Part shown: positions 25,219-37,932 of the stretch, piece by piece
Layout: each line of letters starts with the position of its first letter
Position numbering within the stretch: position 1 is the first letter of the stretch
Origin: Puffinus mauretanicus
Taxonomy: Eukaryota; Chordata; Aves; Procellariiformes; Procellariidae
Direction: 5' to 3'
Length of the DNA stretch: 64,000 nt
Assembly (NCBI GenBank): GCA_023333565.1
Contig: JAJKFH010001548.1
Span: forward strand, 310,001 to 374,000
Position numbers and translations under genes: made by a program
Notes under the pieces: generated by a model
The model's input: the letters and a program-made list of their open reading frames with translations, nothing else
Database searches by the model: none
What the model was told of the DNA's origin: nothing

Positions 25219-27121
25219 TGCTGTCCCTGCACAGACCCGCCATCACTGCATGTCCCCATGGCGGGCGCTGGTGAGAGATGACACTGCTGCCGTGTGGCCC
25301 GGAGCCGCCAGCCCAAAATCAAGCGGACTGCCCAACTTCCCGGTGGCCCCGGCCACAGGTTCCTCTCGAGGCCGGGAGCCCAGGAGGAAGCCTCGGCAGG
25401 GGCTTTTGGCACGTCTGCACTGGGGGGCTGGGGCAGGCGGTGGTGGGGGACGGTTCCTTTGCGTTGGGCTCATGGCTCAGGGGTCAGCTCGTGATGCCAA
25501 GGGCGGCAGACAGCCGGGAGCATGGCTCGGCACGGCACTCCATCCCCATCCTCATCCTCCTCTGGCAGGAACCTGTTGTCCTGTCTCCCCCCAGCGCAAC
25601 CCTGGTGCTCCCGGGCACCCTGGCAGCAGACGGTAGCTGCTGCTCATCTGTAATTAATTGCTGCTAATCATCCTAGCGCAGCTCTAGCCAGCTGCTTGCC
25701 CAGGCGGCCACCGGCACGTGCACGGCCCGCTCGCTGCTTGCCACGAGGAGCAAAACCTCTGGGCCTGCGCCTGGGAGCTGCGGGAACCCTGGTGCTGTTT
25801 GCAGCCAGGAAAAGCCTCCCGCCTTCCTGACCCCCTCCCGGGAGCCCCTGAACCCCACTTCCCTTCCACCCGGAGGCAGAGCACCCACAGATGGCGTGAC
25901 ATGAATGTGATTACGGGTGCCCAGCTCGCTCGGCCGCCCAATGCCTGCAGCATCTCTGTCTCCGTGTGGCCGGCAGCAAACGGCAAAGCCCCGGCACGGG
26001 CAGCAAGCCCCCCGGGAGCAGGCAGCTCGGTCGCTGCCCGCAAGCTGCCCGCCTGCCCACTGCCCCAAACACATTTCAGGGCTTGCTGCTGTCCCACACC
26101 ACCGGCAGTCCCCTCTCCCGGCGTCCTGCCCGAGGGACGGGGCTCTCCCCCGCCATCGCCCCTCGCCCCCAGGGAAGATGAGCAGCGGGGAGCGGGGTGG
26201 GGGCAGAGGCCCTGCTCCAGGACTGCTCCTGCCTGCACCCTGCCGTGCTCAGCCCTGCGTGGCCGCAGGCTTCCCCCCAGAGCGGGGCTGGAGCGGGAGG
26301 AGGAGCGAGGAGGCTGGTCCTGGCGACGGGGAGAGCAGCGCGCAGAGAAGGAGGAAGAGCGCGGCGGCCGCCGCGGTGCCGAGCGAGCGGCACGGGGCAC
26401 CGAGCGGGTGGGCCCGGCCGGTGGGGCCAGGGTCCACGGGCACCGGAGTGGGTGCTGCCTGACCCAGCGCTGCTGCCCCGACGGGCAGCGTGTGCCAGGC
26501 AGGGCTGCCAGCACGCCTCGCGGGAGGGCACGCCTCGCGGGCGCAGCATCGCGGCTCCGCTCCTGCTTGGCTGCACCCCGAAAGCTTGGCTCGCTGTCCC
26601 CAGCACCCCGCAAGGCCGCAGGAGCCCCGCACCGTGTCTGCGAGGGACGGTGAGTGTGTGGGGTGAGGTCTGGGTCCCCCGGTCCGGGACACCTTGCTGT
26701 GCACTGGGGCAGGATGGTGGCCCCGGGACTGGGGTGGCAGCACGGGGTGATCCCCCCGCGGGAAACATCTGTTCGCTGATCTCTCTGCCCTCGTGCACCC
26801 CGCAGGCTGGAGCCCCCCGCGATGAGGAGCGTCCAGACCCCCGGCCTCCCCCAGCCACCCCCCCGGTCCTGCTCCTGCCACGCTGCCTGGCCGCGGGGCA
26901 CCTCGTCCCCATGAGGATCACCTCGGTGGCTGCACATCACCGCTGGCACCTCCAGCCACCGGCTCGCTCGGGTACCGGGGGGCTGGTCCCCCCACACCAC
27001 CCCCATCTTCGCCTTCCCCAGCCGACTCCGTGGGCCAGCTAGTAGCCAGCATCCGCCGCTGAGCCCCGATGCGGGGCTGGGCCGGGGACACAGCGCAGCC
27101 GGTGTCCCACCGCTTCGGAGG

Positions 27122-30100
27122 ATGGCAGCAGCAAGCTGGTACCACCGGGACATCAGCCGGGTGGTGGCGGAGGAGCTGCTGGCCAAGGCCGGGCGGGACG
27201 GCTGCTTCCTGGTGCGGGACAGCGAGTCGGTCTCGGGGGCGTACGCCCTCTGCCTCCTGTGAGTCACCGTCCTGGCTTCTGCTCGCGGCTTCTCTCTCTC
27301 GTCCCTTGCCGGGGTCCCTCTGTCCCTCTCCCCGCTCCGGGTGCGCCACTGCTGGCACCGCCAAAACCTCATGGAAAAGCCTTCTGCAGGGACGCCGGCG
27401 GGGTGCCAGCTCTCTGCCTCGGGGGTTTTCGAGTGATCCCCAGGTCAGAGCAGGGAGAACCCCGCGTCCTTGGGAGCAGGCAGAAGCCTGGGCCAGCAGC
27501 CCTGCCCAGCACCGGGGTTGCCGAAGGGAGAACCCGAAATCCAGGGCACACCAAGCCATTTTGGGCTGCCCGCCATCCTGGCCCCGTGCGCGGGAGCGGC
27601 TGACTCGCATCGCCCTCCCTCTGCAAAAACAAACATCCCCTCTCCCTCCAAGCCCCAATGCGGCCGCATCCGGACCGCGACACCCGCTGTTAACATTTCA
27701 GATGCCGGGATTTCGGGGCTGCATCCCCTGCTGCCCACGGGGCCCCCCGCCATCTTCACACCTGGGACCGGGTTTACAGCCCCTGAGAGCATTGTTGTTG
27801 GGGCTGCCTGCACCCTTCCTGCTGCCTGCACCCTTCCTGCAGCCGAGCGACACGTCTGCAGCGGGGAGCGCGCGGGGCGGCGCCTCGGCGGGTTTGGCAG
27901 GATGCCACCCCCTTTCCTACGGCCGGCCTGGCCCGGCGCGCGGGACAAATTGCAAACACATGGTGTCGAGGGGTGCGGGGGGTGCGGAGCACACTAGGGG
28001 TTCAGCTGCCCCGGCTCTGCCAGCATCCCAGCACTGAGTCGAAGGTCAGGCCGATGCCAGACAGGATGGTGGCACGGGCAGGGATGTGCAGTGGCCTCAG
28101 AGCAAGTATGACTGTGCTATCGCAGCCATGGGGAGCACAGTGCCGGGCTCCGGCTGGCCGAAAACCCTCACGGCCGTGCGGAGCCTGCAGGCTGTAGGTG
28201 CCCCAGCGAATGCTGGCAGAGACATCGCTGAGCCCCTGGCATGCCGTGGCCGTGCCCGCTGCAGGCAGGGAGCTATTTGGACGCTGAGCATCCTCCCCTG
28301 CAAAGGGGTGCAGACCCAGAGCTGAGGGTGATGCTTTTATTTCCAGAAATGAGAGCTCAGTTCCTCTCTCTGCAGAGAGGATGGGGCATTTGCATCAGGG
28401 CTGGGTGCCGGGCACCTCCCAGCGCTGCCACGTGCCCACGGTGTCGTGGGGGGCACGATGGGGGACCCTCGTCTTCTCTCTCCCAGGTTCCAGCAGCATG
28501 TCCACACCTACCGCATCCTCCCTGATGACGAGGGGCTGCTCTCTGTCCAGGTGGGTGCAGCGGCCGGGTGTCCAGAGGCTGGGTGCTGTGGGGGTGCACT
28601 CCCCTAACACCTCCGGGCACCGTGCGGGGGGGCCACCAGCTGTGTGCTGAGGCACGGGCAGGATGCAGGTGCGAAGGGGCCAGGGTGCTCGCCTCCCCCG
28701 CCGGCCCCTGCGCAGCACCCGGGGAGGTGGTGTCTGCCTGCCCTCCCCGGCACGCCGGTGCTGCGAGCGAGCGGTGCGGTTTGCTTTTTGCACGAGCTGC
28801 CTGCAGCGCCCGGCACGGCAGGATGCGAGCGCTTTGCAGCCACCCCTTCGGCACGGGGCTGCCCGGGGAGGCTTCCTCCCTGCCAGCCCCACGGCTGCCG
28901 CCAGCCTGCCCAGGGCGGCACAGCAAAACGCTTGTCCCCTTCCTGCCACTGTCCCCTGCCCCAGCCTGGCCAGATGGCCTCGACCCCTGCGATGTCTGTC
29001 CCCGCGATGTCTGTCCTGGCTGCCGGCTCAGCATCACTTCCCCTCTTTGGTGTCACTTCATGGTTTCTCCCGGTACCCGGCTCTCTGCAGTCACCCCTTC
29101 TGACACCCTAAAAAGAGCATCCCGAGGGTCCCTAGGGAGCATCCCCATCTGCTGCCCGAGGCAGATGTCTCCGCACTCCTCTCCTTGCTCTGCTGCCCTG
29201 CCAGGGGCCAGGGTGAGCTCCCCATGGGGCTGGCATCCAGCTTGCCATGGGCACGTTTTGGGGTACAGACCCGCTCGACATGGCAGGCTGGTCTGCAGCC
29301 CGGCGGGGGGCTGCCCCGGCATGTGGAGCTGGCGGCTGGGGGGACGTGACGGTGCTTGCCCCCTCTCTGCCTCCCCAGACCATCCGGGGCATCCAGGCCA
29401 AGTGCTTCCGCACCCTCCCCGACCTGATCGGCGCCTACCAGCAGCCCAACAACGGGCTGGTGACGCCCCTGCTCTTCCCCGTGCACCGGGCGAGGCAGGG
29501 AGCCGACGAGGACTCGGGTGAGCCGGGGAGGGGGCAGCGGGGGCCGCGCTGGGCTGTGAGCGGGGAGGGGGTCCTGCTGAGCTGGCTGTCCTCTGCCCGC
29601 AGATGGGGAGGACGGCCGAGGTGGTGGCCACGTGGCGAGCGCCATCCCAGCCGGGGGAGCCGGGGCAGGCGCGTGGCTCGGCGTTCCCATCGCCGGCCGG
29701 ACCCACATCTCGCAGCAGCTGCACCAGAGGCTGCAGGAGCAGGTCCACAGCAGGTAACGCACCCCTGCCCATCCCAGGCTGACGGAGGCGATGGGGTGGG
29801 CACGGCCACCCCTCCCTCACGGTGGTGGCACCCTCGGGAGGGGATCTTTCCAAAGATGCCCACTCGCTCTTGCAGCCCGGCCAGCGACTTCATGGGCTTC
29901 ATGGCTGAGTACCTGAACCATCACCTGCAGCTGGACCTGGAAGCGCTGCGCCACGGGCACCCGCAGCTGCGTCATCTCAGCACCGCGCTCGTCACCGCCT
30001 GCCGGGCGCTGCACAGGCGAGTGGCCTGGGAGCGGCAGGGCTGGGGGGGGGACATCCTCCGGGGCCACCCACCTCGTCCCCGTCCCCTTCATGATGTCCG

Positions 30101-33100
30101 AGCATCGCCACCGAGGCTCGGGAGATGCCCTTGCCAGTTCTCACCTGCTCCTCTCCTCTCCACTGCAGTGAGATCGACTTCACGCTGGCGGGTCTGGAGA
30201 CACTGGCCAGGGTGTTCGACCCCCCCGTGTCCCCTCGCAGCCCGGCCAGGGAGCAGGTGAGCCCCCCGGGCCACTGCAGCCCCAGCCACCCGGGGGTGCC
30301 TTGTCATGCGTGGCGTGGGTGCAGCTGGTCTGCGGGGGAGGCGGTCGGGGCGGTTTCGGTGGCTGTCGGTAGCCAGAGGTGCTGCACGCCCCGTGGTGCT
30401 GCGGGTGGTCCTCGGGCGCTGCGTGTGGCGGGGTGCCCGCAGCCGGCAGAGGGGACCTGGCTCCCTGTGGCCTGGGGACAAGCAGCGACTCATTTCTGTA
30501 CCCGCTCCAGGATGCGGTGGGGGGGGGGAGCTGCTTCCCCTGCCAGACCCCAGGGACCCCCACATCTCGGGGTGCAGCCCAGACCAGCGGGGAGGAATCT
30601 ACTGGTCCAGTGCCACTACGCTGCTCCAAAAACGTCCGTCCTTCCCCTCAGGGTTTCCTGACCAGCGATCCAGACCTTGAGCTGCTCCTCAACAAGATAT
30701 CTACTGTCAACCACCTCCTCTCTTCGCTGGAGAAGAAGGTGCCTGCCCCCCCGGCGATGCCAGGCTGGGGAAGCCCGGCTGGGTGCGGGGCGGGGAACGG
30801 CCGCTGTTAACGGCAGCTCTGCCGGTGCCCCGGGCTGGGGAACCTCGCTTTGCTCCAGCAAACCCCTCACCTAAATTAAACTCTCCAGCAAAGCAAGCTG
30901 CCGGGGGTGGCACAGCCCTGGGGTGCCCCTCAGGGCAGGACGGGCTGGCACAGGGTGCCCAAGGCTCCCAGTTAGCCCAGTGCCCCCAGACAGGTGCCCG
31001 TCTCTCTGGCAGGTGCTGAAGTCGCTGCAGGAGACGGTGTCGAGGCACAACCTGGCGCTGCCCAGCGTGGCAGCAGCCCCCCCGCCGGCCGCCAAGCCCC
31101 TGGCCGTGCAGAGCTTTGAGGTGAGGGCGGGGGGCGCGGCAGGGCCCCGGCGTCGCTGCTGGGGTGCTGTGGGGCCGACCCAGGAACCACGTCCCCGTCT
31201 GCAGGTGAAGGTGGGCAAGTCGCAGCGGGCAGCCCTGACGGTGGACGTGGAGTCGGGTACGGTGGCCATCACCAAGAGGGGCAGCGGGTCCCCAGAGGAG
31301 ACCATCCCACAGGACAAAAGTAAGGGGCTGCTGTCCTCCCACCAGCTGCCGATGGGGCACTGCGCAGCCGTGGGATTCCCTGGCACAGGCCTGATGCCAG
31401 GGTGATGGGCTGCAGACCCGGTCACGCCCCGAGCCCCCATCCCACGCTGCCTGCCGCCCCCACGGCAGGAGGCAGGGGGCCACCATTGCCCCCCTCACAC
31501 CCGACATTCAGTCCTGCAGCTGATCAAATACCAGAGCGTGCAGAGCAAGGTGAGGCTGGTGTACGACCGGGAGCCCCAGAGGAGCCTGAGCAGAGACTTC
31601 ATCTTCCCCAGCGCGCGGGTAAGCAGCACCGGCTGCGCTCACTGGGAGTCCTGGGGGAATACAGGGCCGTTATGTAGCGATGCAGCAAATGAGTGGTCTC
31701 AGGGCTGAGACCACCCCTGCAAGCTGGCTCCTATGCCTGGGGGTGATGTCCCCCTGATCCCACCACTGGCACCTCCTGGGGTGCTGCGGCTCCTGGCTCC
31801 CCTTTAGGACCCTAAGTTACCCATATTGTCCCGCAGAAACGAGAGGCCTTTTGCCAGCTGCTGCAGCTGATGAAGATCCAGCACTCCAACCTGGACGAGC
31901 CTGACCTCATCTCGGTGTACGTCGGGACATGGAACATGGGTAAGGGGCCAGGATAAGGTCGCATTGTCCTGGGAGGCTGTCATGGCTGATCGTGAGCCCG
32001 GGTGGGTTTTGGGAGGTGAGGGCTGCAGGGAGCTGCCCCAGGAAACCTGAGGTCCGAGCTGGTCCTCGGTGGGAGGAGGAGGCTGGAGAAGACCCCGACC
32101 TGGCTGCTTTTGGGTTTGTCTGTCCCGTCGTGATCCACTTGCCCGGTGGCTGTCAGGGGAATGGAGGAGCTGGGGTACTGGGAGGGTCTCGGGTGGTAGC
32201 AGTAAATCCCAGCATCAGTCGGGGATGCGCATGGGTGAACCACGGGCTGGCACAATGCTTCCCGTCCCCGGCGGCTCCGGGAGATGTGTAGGGCTGGGGT
32301 TGGAGAGGAGCCCGAGGAGCCTGGCATGTTGTCCCCCCCTCGGTGACCCGCTGTCCCCTGCCCGCAGGCAGCACGCCGCCGCCCCGCTCCCTCGCCTCCT
32401 GGCTGACCTCGAGGGGCTTGGGGCGCACGCAGGACGAGACCACCGCCTGCATCCCCCACGACATCTACGTTATCGGCACCCAGGAGAACTCCCTGGGCGA
32501 TCGCGAGTGGGTCGAGTTCCTCCGCGCATCTCTGAAGACCCTGATGGCCATCGACTACCGCGTGGTAATGTCGGGGCGCAGCCTGGACCCCTCCAGCTAT
32601 GACTGGGGGGGCACCCAGTGCTGGGCAGGCTAAAGCCATCTCCTGGCAGTCTCAAGGAGCTGGTTGCCAGCAGCAATCGCCCCAGGGCTCTCACCCCCAA
32701 ACCCAGGGTCCTCTCCCACCCCAAATGCAGCCCAGGGAACCTCCTATGCCCAGTGGACCCCATGCAGGGAGTGCCCTCCCCAGGAGCCAGCTTTCAGGGA
32801 TGGGTTGGCTCACCTTGCTGCTTCTCCATCCCCACCGTGCTCGGCCGTGGGGCGATGTGGGGGGAGCAGTCAGGCTCACCCCCCGCCCCCCCACAGGTCG
32901 CCCTGCAATGCCTCTGGAGCATCAAGATCGTGGTGCTGGTGAAGCCCGAGCACGAGCGGCGCATCAGCCACGTCCACACCTCCAGCGTGAAAACCGGGAT
33001 CGCCAACACGCTGGGTAGGGATGGGCATGGGGTGGGGGGGATGCCCCAGAGCGAGGGGGCAGCCTGAGGCCATGCCAGGACCTCCGGGCCCCCCCAGATC

Positions 33101-36100
33101 TCAGTGCCTGGCACATCCCTGCAGGGAACAAGGGAGCCGTGGGCGTCTCCTTCCTCTTCAATGGGACCTCCTTCGGCTTCATCAACTGCCACCTGGCCTC
33201 TGGCAGCGAGAAGACCCACAGGTGATGGAGCTCAGAGGGATGGGGCTGCCCCAGGGCAGGCGGGTGCCTCGGGGGGCTGGAGGAGCCCCAGGGGAGCTGT
33301 GGGTCTGTCCCTGTCCCCCTCCTGTCCCCACCTGGCATGGACAGGATGAGGATGAGGTGGCTCACACAGTGCTGCTGTCCCCCCGCAGGCGTAACCAGAA
33401 CTACAGTGACATCCTGCGTTCCCTGGTCCTGGGCGACAAGCGGCTCGGCGCCTTCGACCTCACCCTGCGCTTCACCCACCTCTTCTGGTTCGGGGATCTC
33501 AACTACCGCCTGGACATGGACGTGCAGGTGGGACCCCGCAGGCACCGGGGCTGGGGACAGTGGCACGCTGGTGGCAGCGCCGGTGCAGCCGCAGGGGTGA
33601 GAGGAGCCGGGGCTCACCACACCTTCCTCCCCTGGCGCAGGACATCCTTGCCCACATAACCAAGAAGGAGTTTGAAGCCCTCCTGGCTGTCGACCAGCTC
33701 AACCTGGAACGGGAGAAGAACAAGGTGTTCCTGCGATTCAGTGAGTGTGGGGGCAAGGGCACTGCTCCCCCATGAAGATAGCGGCACCCAGGGTCCCCGC
33801 AGACCTCTCCCTGTGCCACCTCCGGCACTCGGCAGTGCCCTGTCCCGGCACAGCCTCACGCGAGGTGCCGAAAGCCTGGGGGACATCAACGTGCACCGTG
33901 CAAGCCCGCCGAGGCAGGTCCCTGGGCTCTGGGGGACCTCTGCAAGCACGGGGACAGTCAGAGGTGGCCAGGGTTGCCAGCCGTGGGTGTCAGCCCCATG
34001 GGGACTCTCCCCAGCGGGTTGCAGCTGTGGGGACAGGCAGGGACGCTGGCCCTGTGCCACCTCTGTGTCTTGGTTCCCAGGCGAGGGTGACATCTCCTTC
34101 CCGCCCACGTACCGGTACGAGCGGGGCTCCCGGGACAGCTACATGTGGCAGAAGTTCAAGCCCACGGGGGTGAGTTCCCCGAGCCTCCCGCCGAGCTGCA
34201 GGACATCGCCGGGGGACGGGGACGGCAGGCTCGGACGGTGCCAGCGGGGGCTGCGTGGTCATGCTCAGCCCCCACACCTCCGCCAGCCCGTTTCCTCCCC
34301 AAAGGGGGTCTGGGTGGGCGGGAGCTCACTTTTTGGGGTGCCGGGTTGCTTTCCTGGGCTGGGGGTAGCCAGACCCGAGGCGGCACTGAAGCCGGCTGCT
34401 TCCCCCGCTTTCAGATGAGGATCAATGTCCCCTCATGGTGCGACCGCGTCCTGTGGAAGTCGCACCCAGAGACCCACGTGGTCTGTAACTCCTACGGTGA
34501 GTGAGACCCCGGGGCTGGGGGGAGCCCGGGGTGGCCAGCGCTGCCTGGGACCCTGGGGCTTGGGGACCGTCACCCAGCTGCCCCCTCCCACCATCCAGGC
34601 TGCACCGATGACATCGTGACCAGCGACCACTCGCCCGTCTTCGCCACCTTTGAGGTGGGAGTGACGTCGCAGTTTGTGCCCAAGAAGGGTAAGGGGTTGG
34701 GGTCTGTCACCCCCCGCGCCCGGTTTGGGGCGAGCCCTGGCCATGGGTGCTCGGCTGGCGCACGCCGACCCGCCGGTGCCTGCCCGCAGCTCCCGGCCCC
34801 GGCCCCGAGCCCCTGGCCTGCATCGAGTGGGAGAGCATCGAGGTCATTGTGAAAACCGCCAGCCGCAGCAAGTGCTACATCGAGTTTCACTCCTACTGCC
34901 TGGAGGGTGAGGTGGCCGCGTGGGGACGGGGTGCCGGGGCGTGCCGCGGGGGGAGCCCGGCCCCGGCTGGAGCTGTGCCCCCCACTCTCCCCTGGCAGAG
35001 GCCCAGCGGAGCGGGGAGAACACCTCCCAGAGCTGCGACATCCCCGGCTTCCTCAAGTTGGGCTGGTCCGCAAAGCATCTGCCCGTGGTATGCGCTGGGG
35101 GGGGCAGACACTGGCCCCCCCAGCCCTCGAGCATCCTCCTCCCTCCTCTTGCCCATCCCTCCTGCTGGCTCCATACCCTGAGCCCCAAGGGGTGGCGGGG
35201 GCTCTCACTGTCCCCCCTAGGACAGAGTCACCCCTGTGCCACCCTACCCTGCGGCAGCCCCCCTGAGCACCCCTCTCTCCGCGTGCAGCTGAACCCCATC
35301 CTGCCGGACCTGGAGTACCTGGGGGACCAGCACCTGCTCCTCAGCATCAAGGGTGTGGAGAGCTGCGAGTCCTACGGTGCGTGTGGGACGGTGGCGTGGG
35401 GGCCACCGTGGTGGCACGGGAGGGTGCCAAGCATAGCCCCCGCAGGGCTCAGGTAACAGCCTGCTGGGTGTAAGGTTTTGCAGCTGGAGCTTGGCAAAAG
35501 GGACCCTGGCACCCACCCTGCTCTGGGGTGCCGCTGCATACGAGGGGCTCACCTGCCCCCCGAGCTGCCCGGGGAGGCTAACACAGCGTGCGCTGTGCCC
35601 GCAGGCGAGTGCTGCATCGCCATGAGGTCGATGATCGGCAGCATGGCCCAGCAGTTCGAGACCTTCCTCTTCCACCGCGGTGAGGAGACGGGCTCCATGC
35701 GTGGCTGGATGAAGGTCCGGGTCCCCAAGGACAGGCGCAGCACCCGCGAGAGGCTCTACGGTAACGGGGCTGCGCGCCAGCCCCCTCCCATCGCCCTGGG
35801 CTCAGGACCACGCTCAGGCACAGCATGGCCAAGAGCCGCTTGTGCCCGCGCTGGACCCCGGCCGTGGGCAGGGGCCATGCAGTGCCCGGTGGGGAGAGGC
35901 CTGACTCTGGTGCCTTTGCAGAGTGGATCAGCTTCGAGGAGGAGGATGCCGAGCTGGCGGCAGACGCCCTGGCGTGCCCCAAGCCACCCCTGCAGCGCCT
36001 CAGGTACCCCAGCCGGGCTCTGCCCCACCACGAGCCCCGGCCGCGGGGTGATGCTGAGCCCTCTCCCGCTGTGCTTTGCAGGAGCCGGCCCCGCAGCCTC

Positions 36101-37296
36101 CCGGAGCCGGCCGCTGGCTACACCAACCCAGCCTACTTCATCTTCGAAGGGGTCCCCAACGCGTGGGTGCTGGCCCCCGGCGCCGGCGAAGCCCATGACA
36201 AGCAGGCAGAGAGCCCGGACTGGGGCCAGCGGCGCCGGAGCCCCCTCGGGGCACGGGTCCCCTCGCCCTCAGAGGAGGAGCGGTGGGGCGGCCGGCCCCG
36301 CTGTGTGCCAGGGGGCCCATCCCGTGGGCGCCCACTCAGCCCCCCCAGCGTGGGCCGGCAGAAGAGACCTAAATCGGTCGTCCTGGCGAGGGACACCGCG
36401 GGGCTGGGCGACTGCTCGCTGACGGCGCTGCACATGGCCACCTGCCTGAGCCAGCTGGACTGGGCGTCCCCCGAGCACGGAGGGTGCAGACAGAAGACCC
36501 TTCTGCACCAGACCCACAGCGCCCTGGAGCCACCCCCGCGGCCCTGCCGGGAGGTGCCGAGGTGCACGCCGGATACTCACCAGCACGGCCGCCCTGGAGA
36601 GGTACTGCTGTGGTTCCCACGGGGCTCTGGAGCTCAGCTGGGGGGCTTGGGGAGCTCAGGGAGGGGAGGGGGCCTGCTTTTGGCCATGGGGCCACCAGCA
36701 GATGCGGGGTCCCCTCCCCATGGCAGTGCTCTGCCTGGTGGAGCCACCACGGTGCAGGCAGTGGGATGCAGTGGAAGGTGGAGGAGCAGCAATGTGCCCC
36801 GTTCGCGCGGGGCGAGGATGTGGAGGTGGGGACTTCACGGTCCTGGTGTGACGCTGCTGGCGTGTGTCCTTGTTCTTCTTTCCCCAGTGGCCCTGCGACA
36901 GGAGCGAGCGGTCCCGCGGCGTCGGCGGATGCCTGGGCCACTTTGGCTTGCAGCAGGACATGGAAGGGCTGCAGGAGCACGTCTGGGACCACCTGGAGAT
37001 CTTCAGATACCCCCAGGCCCTGGAGCTCGGAAAGGGGGGCACCGTGCAGGCCAGCTCCTGTGGCCCCAGGGTCCCTGGCCGGGCCCCGCGCCCTGGGGGG
37101 GAGGAGAGGTGAGCCTCGGGGTGGGGATGCAGCAGGGCAGGGGCAGGAGGATATCAAGTCCCCAGATCTCCATGGATGCCCTGGGGCCATGCGGGCTCCC
37201 CGCTCCCTCTCGGTGGCTCCCCCTCGCCCCACGCGCAGAGACGTCACGGAGCGGGACCCGCTGGAGGCCGGGCTGCTCAGCCCGACCCATCCCTAG
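27122..37296 (+). CDS. INPPL1-like: SHIP-family SH2-containing inositol polyphosphate 5-phosphatase (INPPL1/INPP5D paralogue)
   Basis: Predicted to remove the 5-phosphate from PtdIns(3,4,5)P3 at the plasma membrane. Twenty-seven exons: 27122-27258, 28487-28550, 29379-29517, 29603-29753, 29876-30016, 30169-30256, 30652-30738, 31013-31120, 31205-31319, 31512-31618, 31837-31939, 32368-32564, 32897-33014, 33125-33221, 33389-33527, 33641-33740, 34081-34169, 34415-34496, 34599-34688, 34790-34906, 34999-35087, 35289-35376, 35605-35760, 35922-36003, 36082-36601, 36888-37108, 37239-37296. Phases all fit; 1,160 residues (human SHIP2 about 1,258). N-terminal SH2 with FLVRDSES (Arg32); catalytic domain from GTWNMG (about 409-414) through FWFGDLNYRLDMD (584-), PSWCDR (666-671) and SDHSPVF (696-); C2-like region; TNPAYF with NPAY at 910-913; SAM-like C-terminus, interrupted. 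The start has an excellent Kozak context. It resembles SHIP2 more than SHIP1 but sits in the ARR3-P2RY4 interval, so it is not the 11q13 INPPL1 orthologue. Confidence 0.9.
30017..30018 (+). other. GC-AG intron donor in the SHIP-family gene
   Basis: The exon ends CTGCACAG and the intron begins GCGAGT, a non-canonical GC donor with otherwise good consensus. Only this join gives LHSEIDFTLAGLETLARVF, which matches the family. The acceptor is CTGCAG at 30163-30168. Confidence 0.75.
37007..37108 (+). other. 34-codon insertion inside the SAM-like domain
   Basis: Up to LEIF (ending 37004) the exon follows the SHIP2 SAM domain. After the next junction RDVTERDPLEAG resumes it. The 102 bases between them, bounded by AG/AT at 37006/37007 and a strong donor AG/GTGAGC at 37108/37109, have no family counterpart. 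Skipping them would leave the frame unchanged. Confidence 0.55.
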
Positions 37297-37926
37297 CTTG
37301 TCCATGGCAAGCTCGGCGAGGGCACTGCGGTGAGCCTGCCACGGAGACCTGACCCCAGACCCAGCACCTCGAGCACCTATCCCCACCCCTGCACCCACGT
37401 GTGCTCTCCTCCGTGGAGTTCCCGGGGTTGGCGGAGAGCTGCTGAGGAGGACCGGGCAGGCGGGCACCCAGGGCTGGACCTGTTGGCCACCCTCCCAACT
37501 TGTCTGGCCTCACCAGCAAGTGACTGGTGTTTCTCAGTTGGAAAGTCTCAGGAAGCTCCTGTGGCCATTGGGACGGACACTTTCTGAGTCTCGCCGCCTG
37601 TCTCCATCCTCCTTCCCCAAAGCGATGGAAGGACCATGCTGAGCCCCACCAGCAAGGAGGGACAGGGAGGTGCTGAGGCCACCTGGCAAGTGGGGACTGC
37701 TGGGTGCTTTGGACCTCGAGGCTCAGCCTCTCCAGGTGGCCGACGTGCAACCTGCAAGGCCAGCCCAGCCCTGCACACCCTCGTGCCTTCGGCCTCAGCG
37801 GCTGCTTCCTCCTCCCCGAGCTCAGCCCTGCTCGGACAGCATTCCCAGAGGACTTCTCCTACAGCAGCCGCTCCTGAGGCTGCAGCACCGTTTCCTTACG
37901 AGATGCCCCTTGCTACCCCCATCCAG

Positions 37927-37932
37927 AATAAA
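37927..37932 (+). other. SHIP-family gene polyadenylation signal AATAAA
   Basis: AATAAA 630 bp after the stop codon, followed within 30 bases by a GT-rich element (GGGGTGCGTGTGTGC). Confidence 0.75.

Larger units (their letters stand above)
22576..27121. other. ARR3-SHIP intergenic region, divergent promoters
   Basis: The 4.5 kb between the ARR3 TATA box and the SHIP-family start codon holds no gene I can support. It contains two short minisatellites, a set of TAATCC/GGATTA homeobox sites (separate entry) and, from about 25.7 kb, very GC-rich DNA running up to the SHIP-family first coding exon. Long open frames here on both strands are composition artefacts. Confidence 0.6.

Noticed and set aside
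25684..27372. 562-codon minus-strand open frame, with overlapping 281-311-codon frames on both strands
   Set aside because: Extremely GC-rich DNA with open frames in several phases at once. It runs over the first SHIP exon and its splice donor. The product is an Arg/Pro/Gly/Ala-rich composition artefact with no domain.
37007..37238. A U12-type AT-AC intron explaining the SAM interruption
   Set aside because: The segment starts ATACCCCC rather than ATATCCTT and ends in AG, not AC, so it does not fit the minor-spliceosome consensus.
35825..37333. 502-codon single open frame covering the end of the SHIP-like gene
   Set aside because: It reads through three introns and changes out of the true frame after 36601. 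Only the part 36082-36601 is real coding sequence in that frame.
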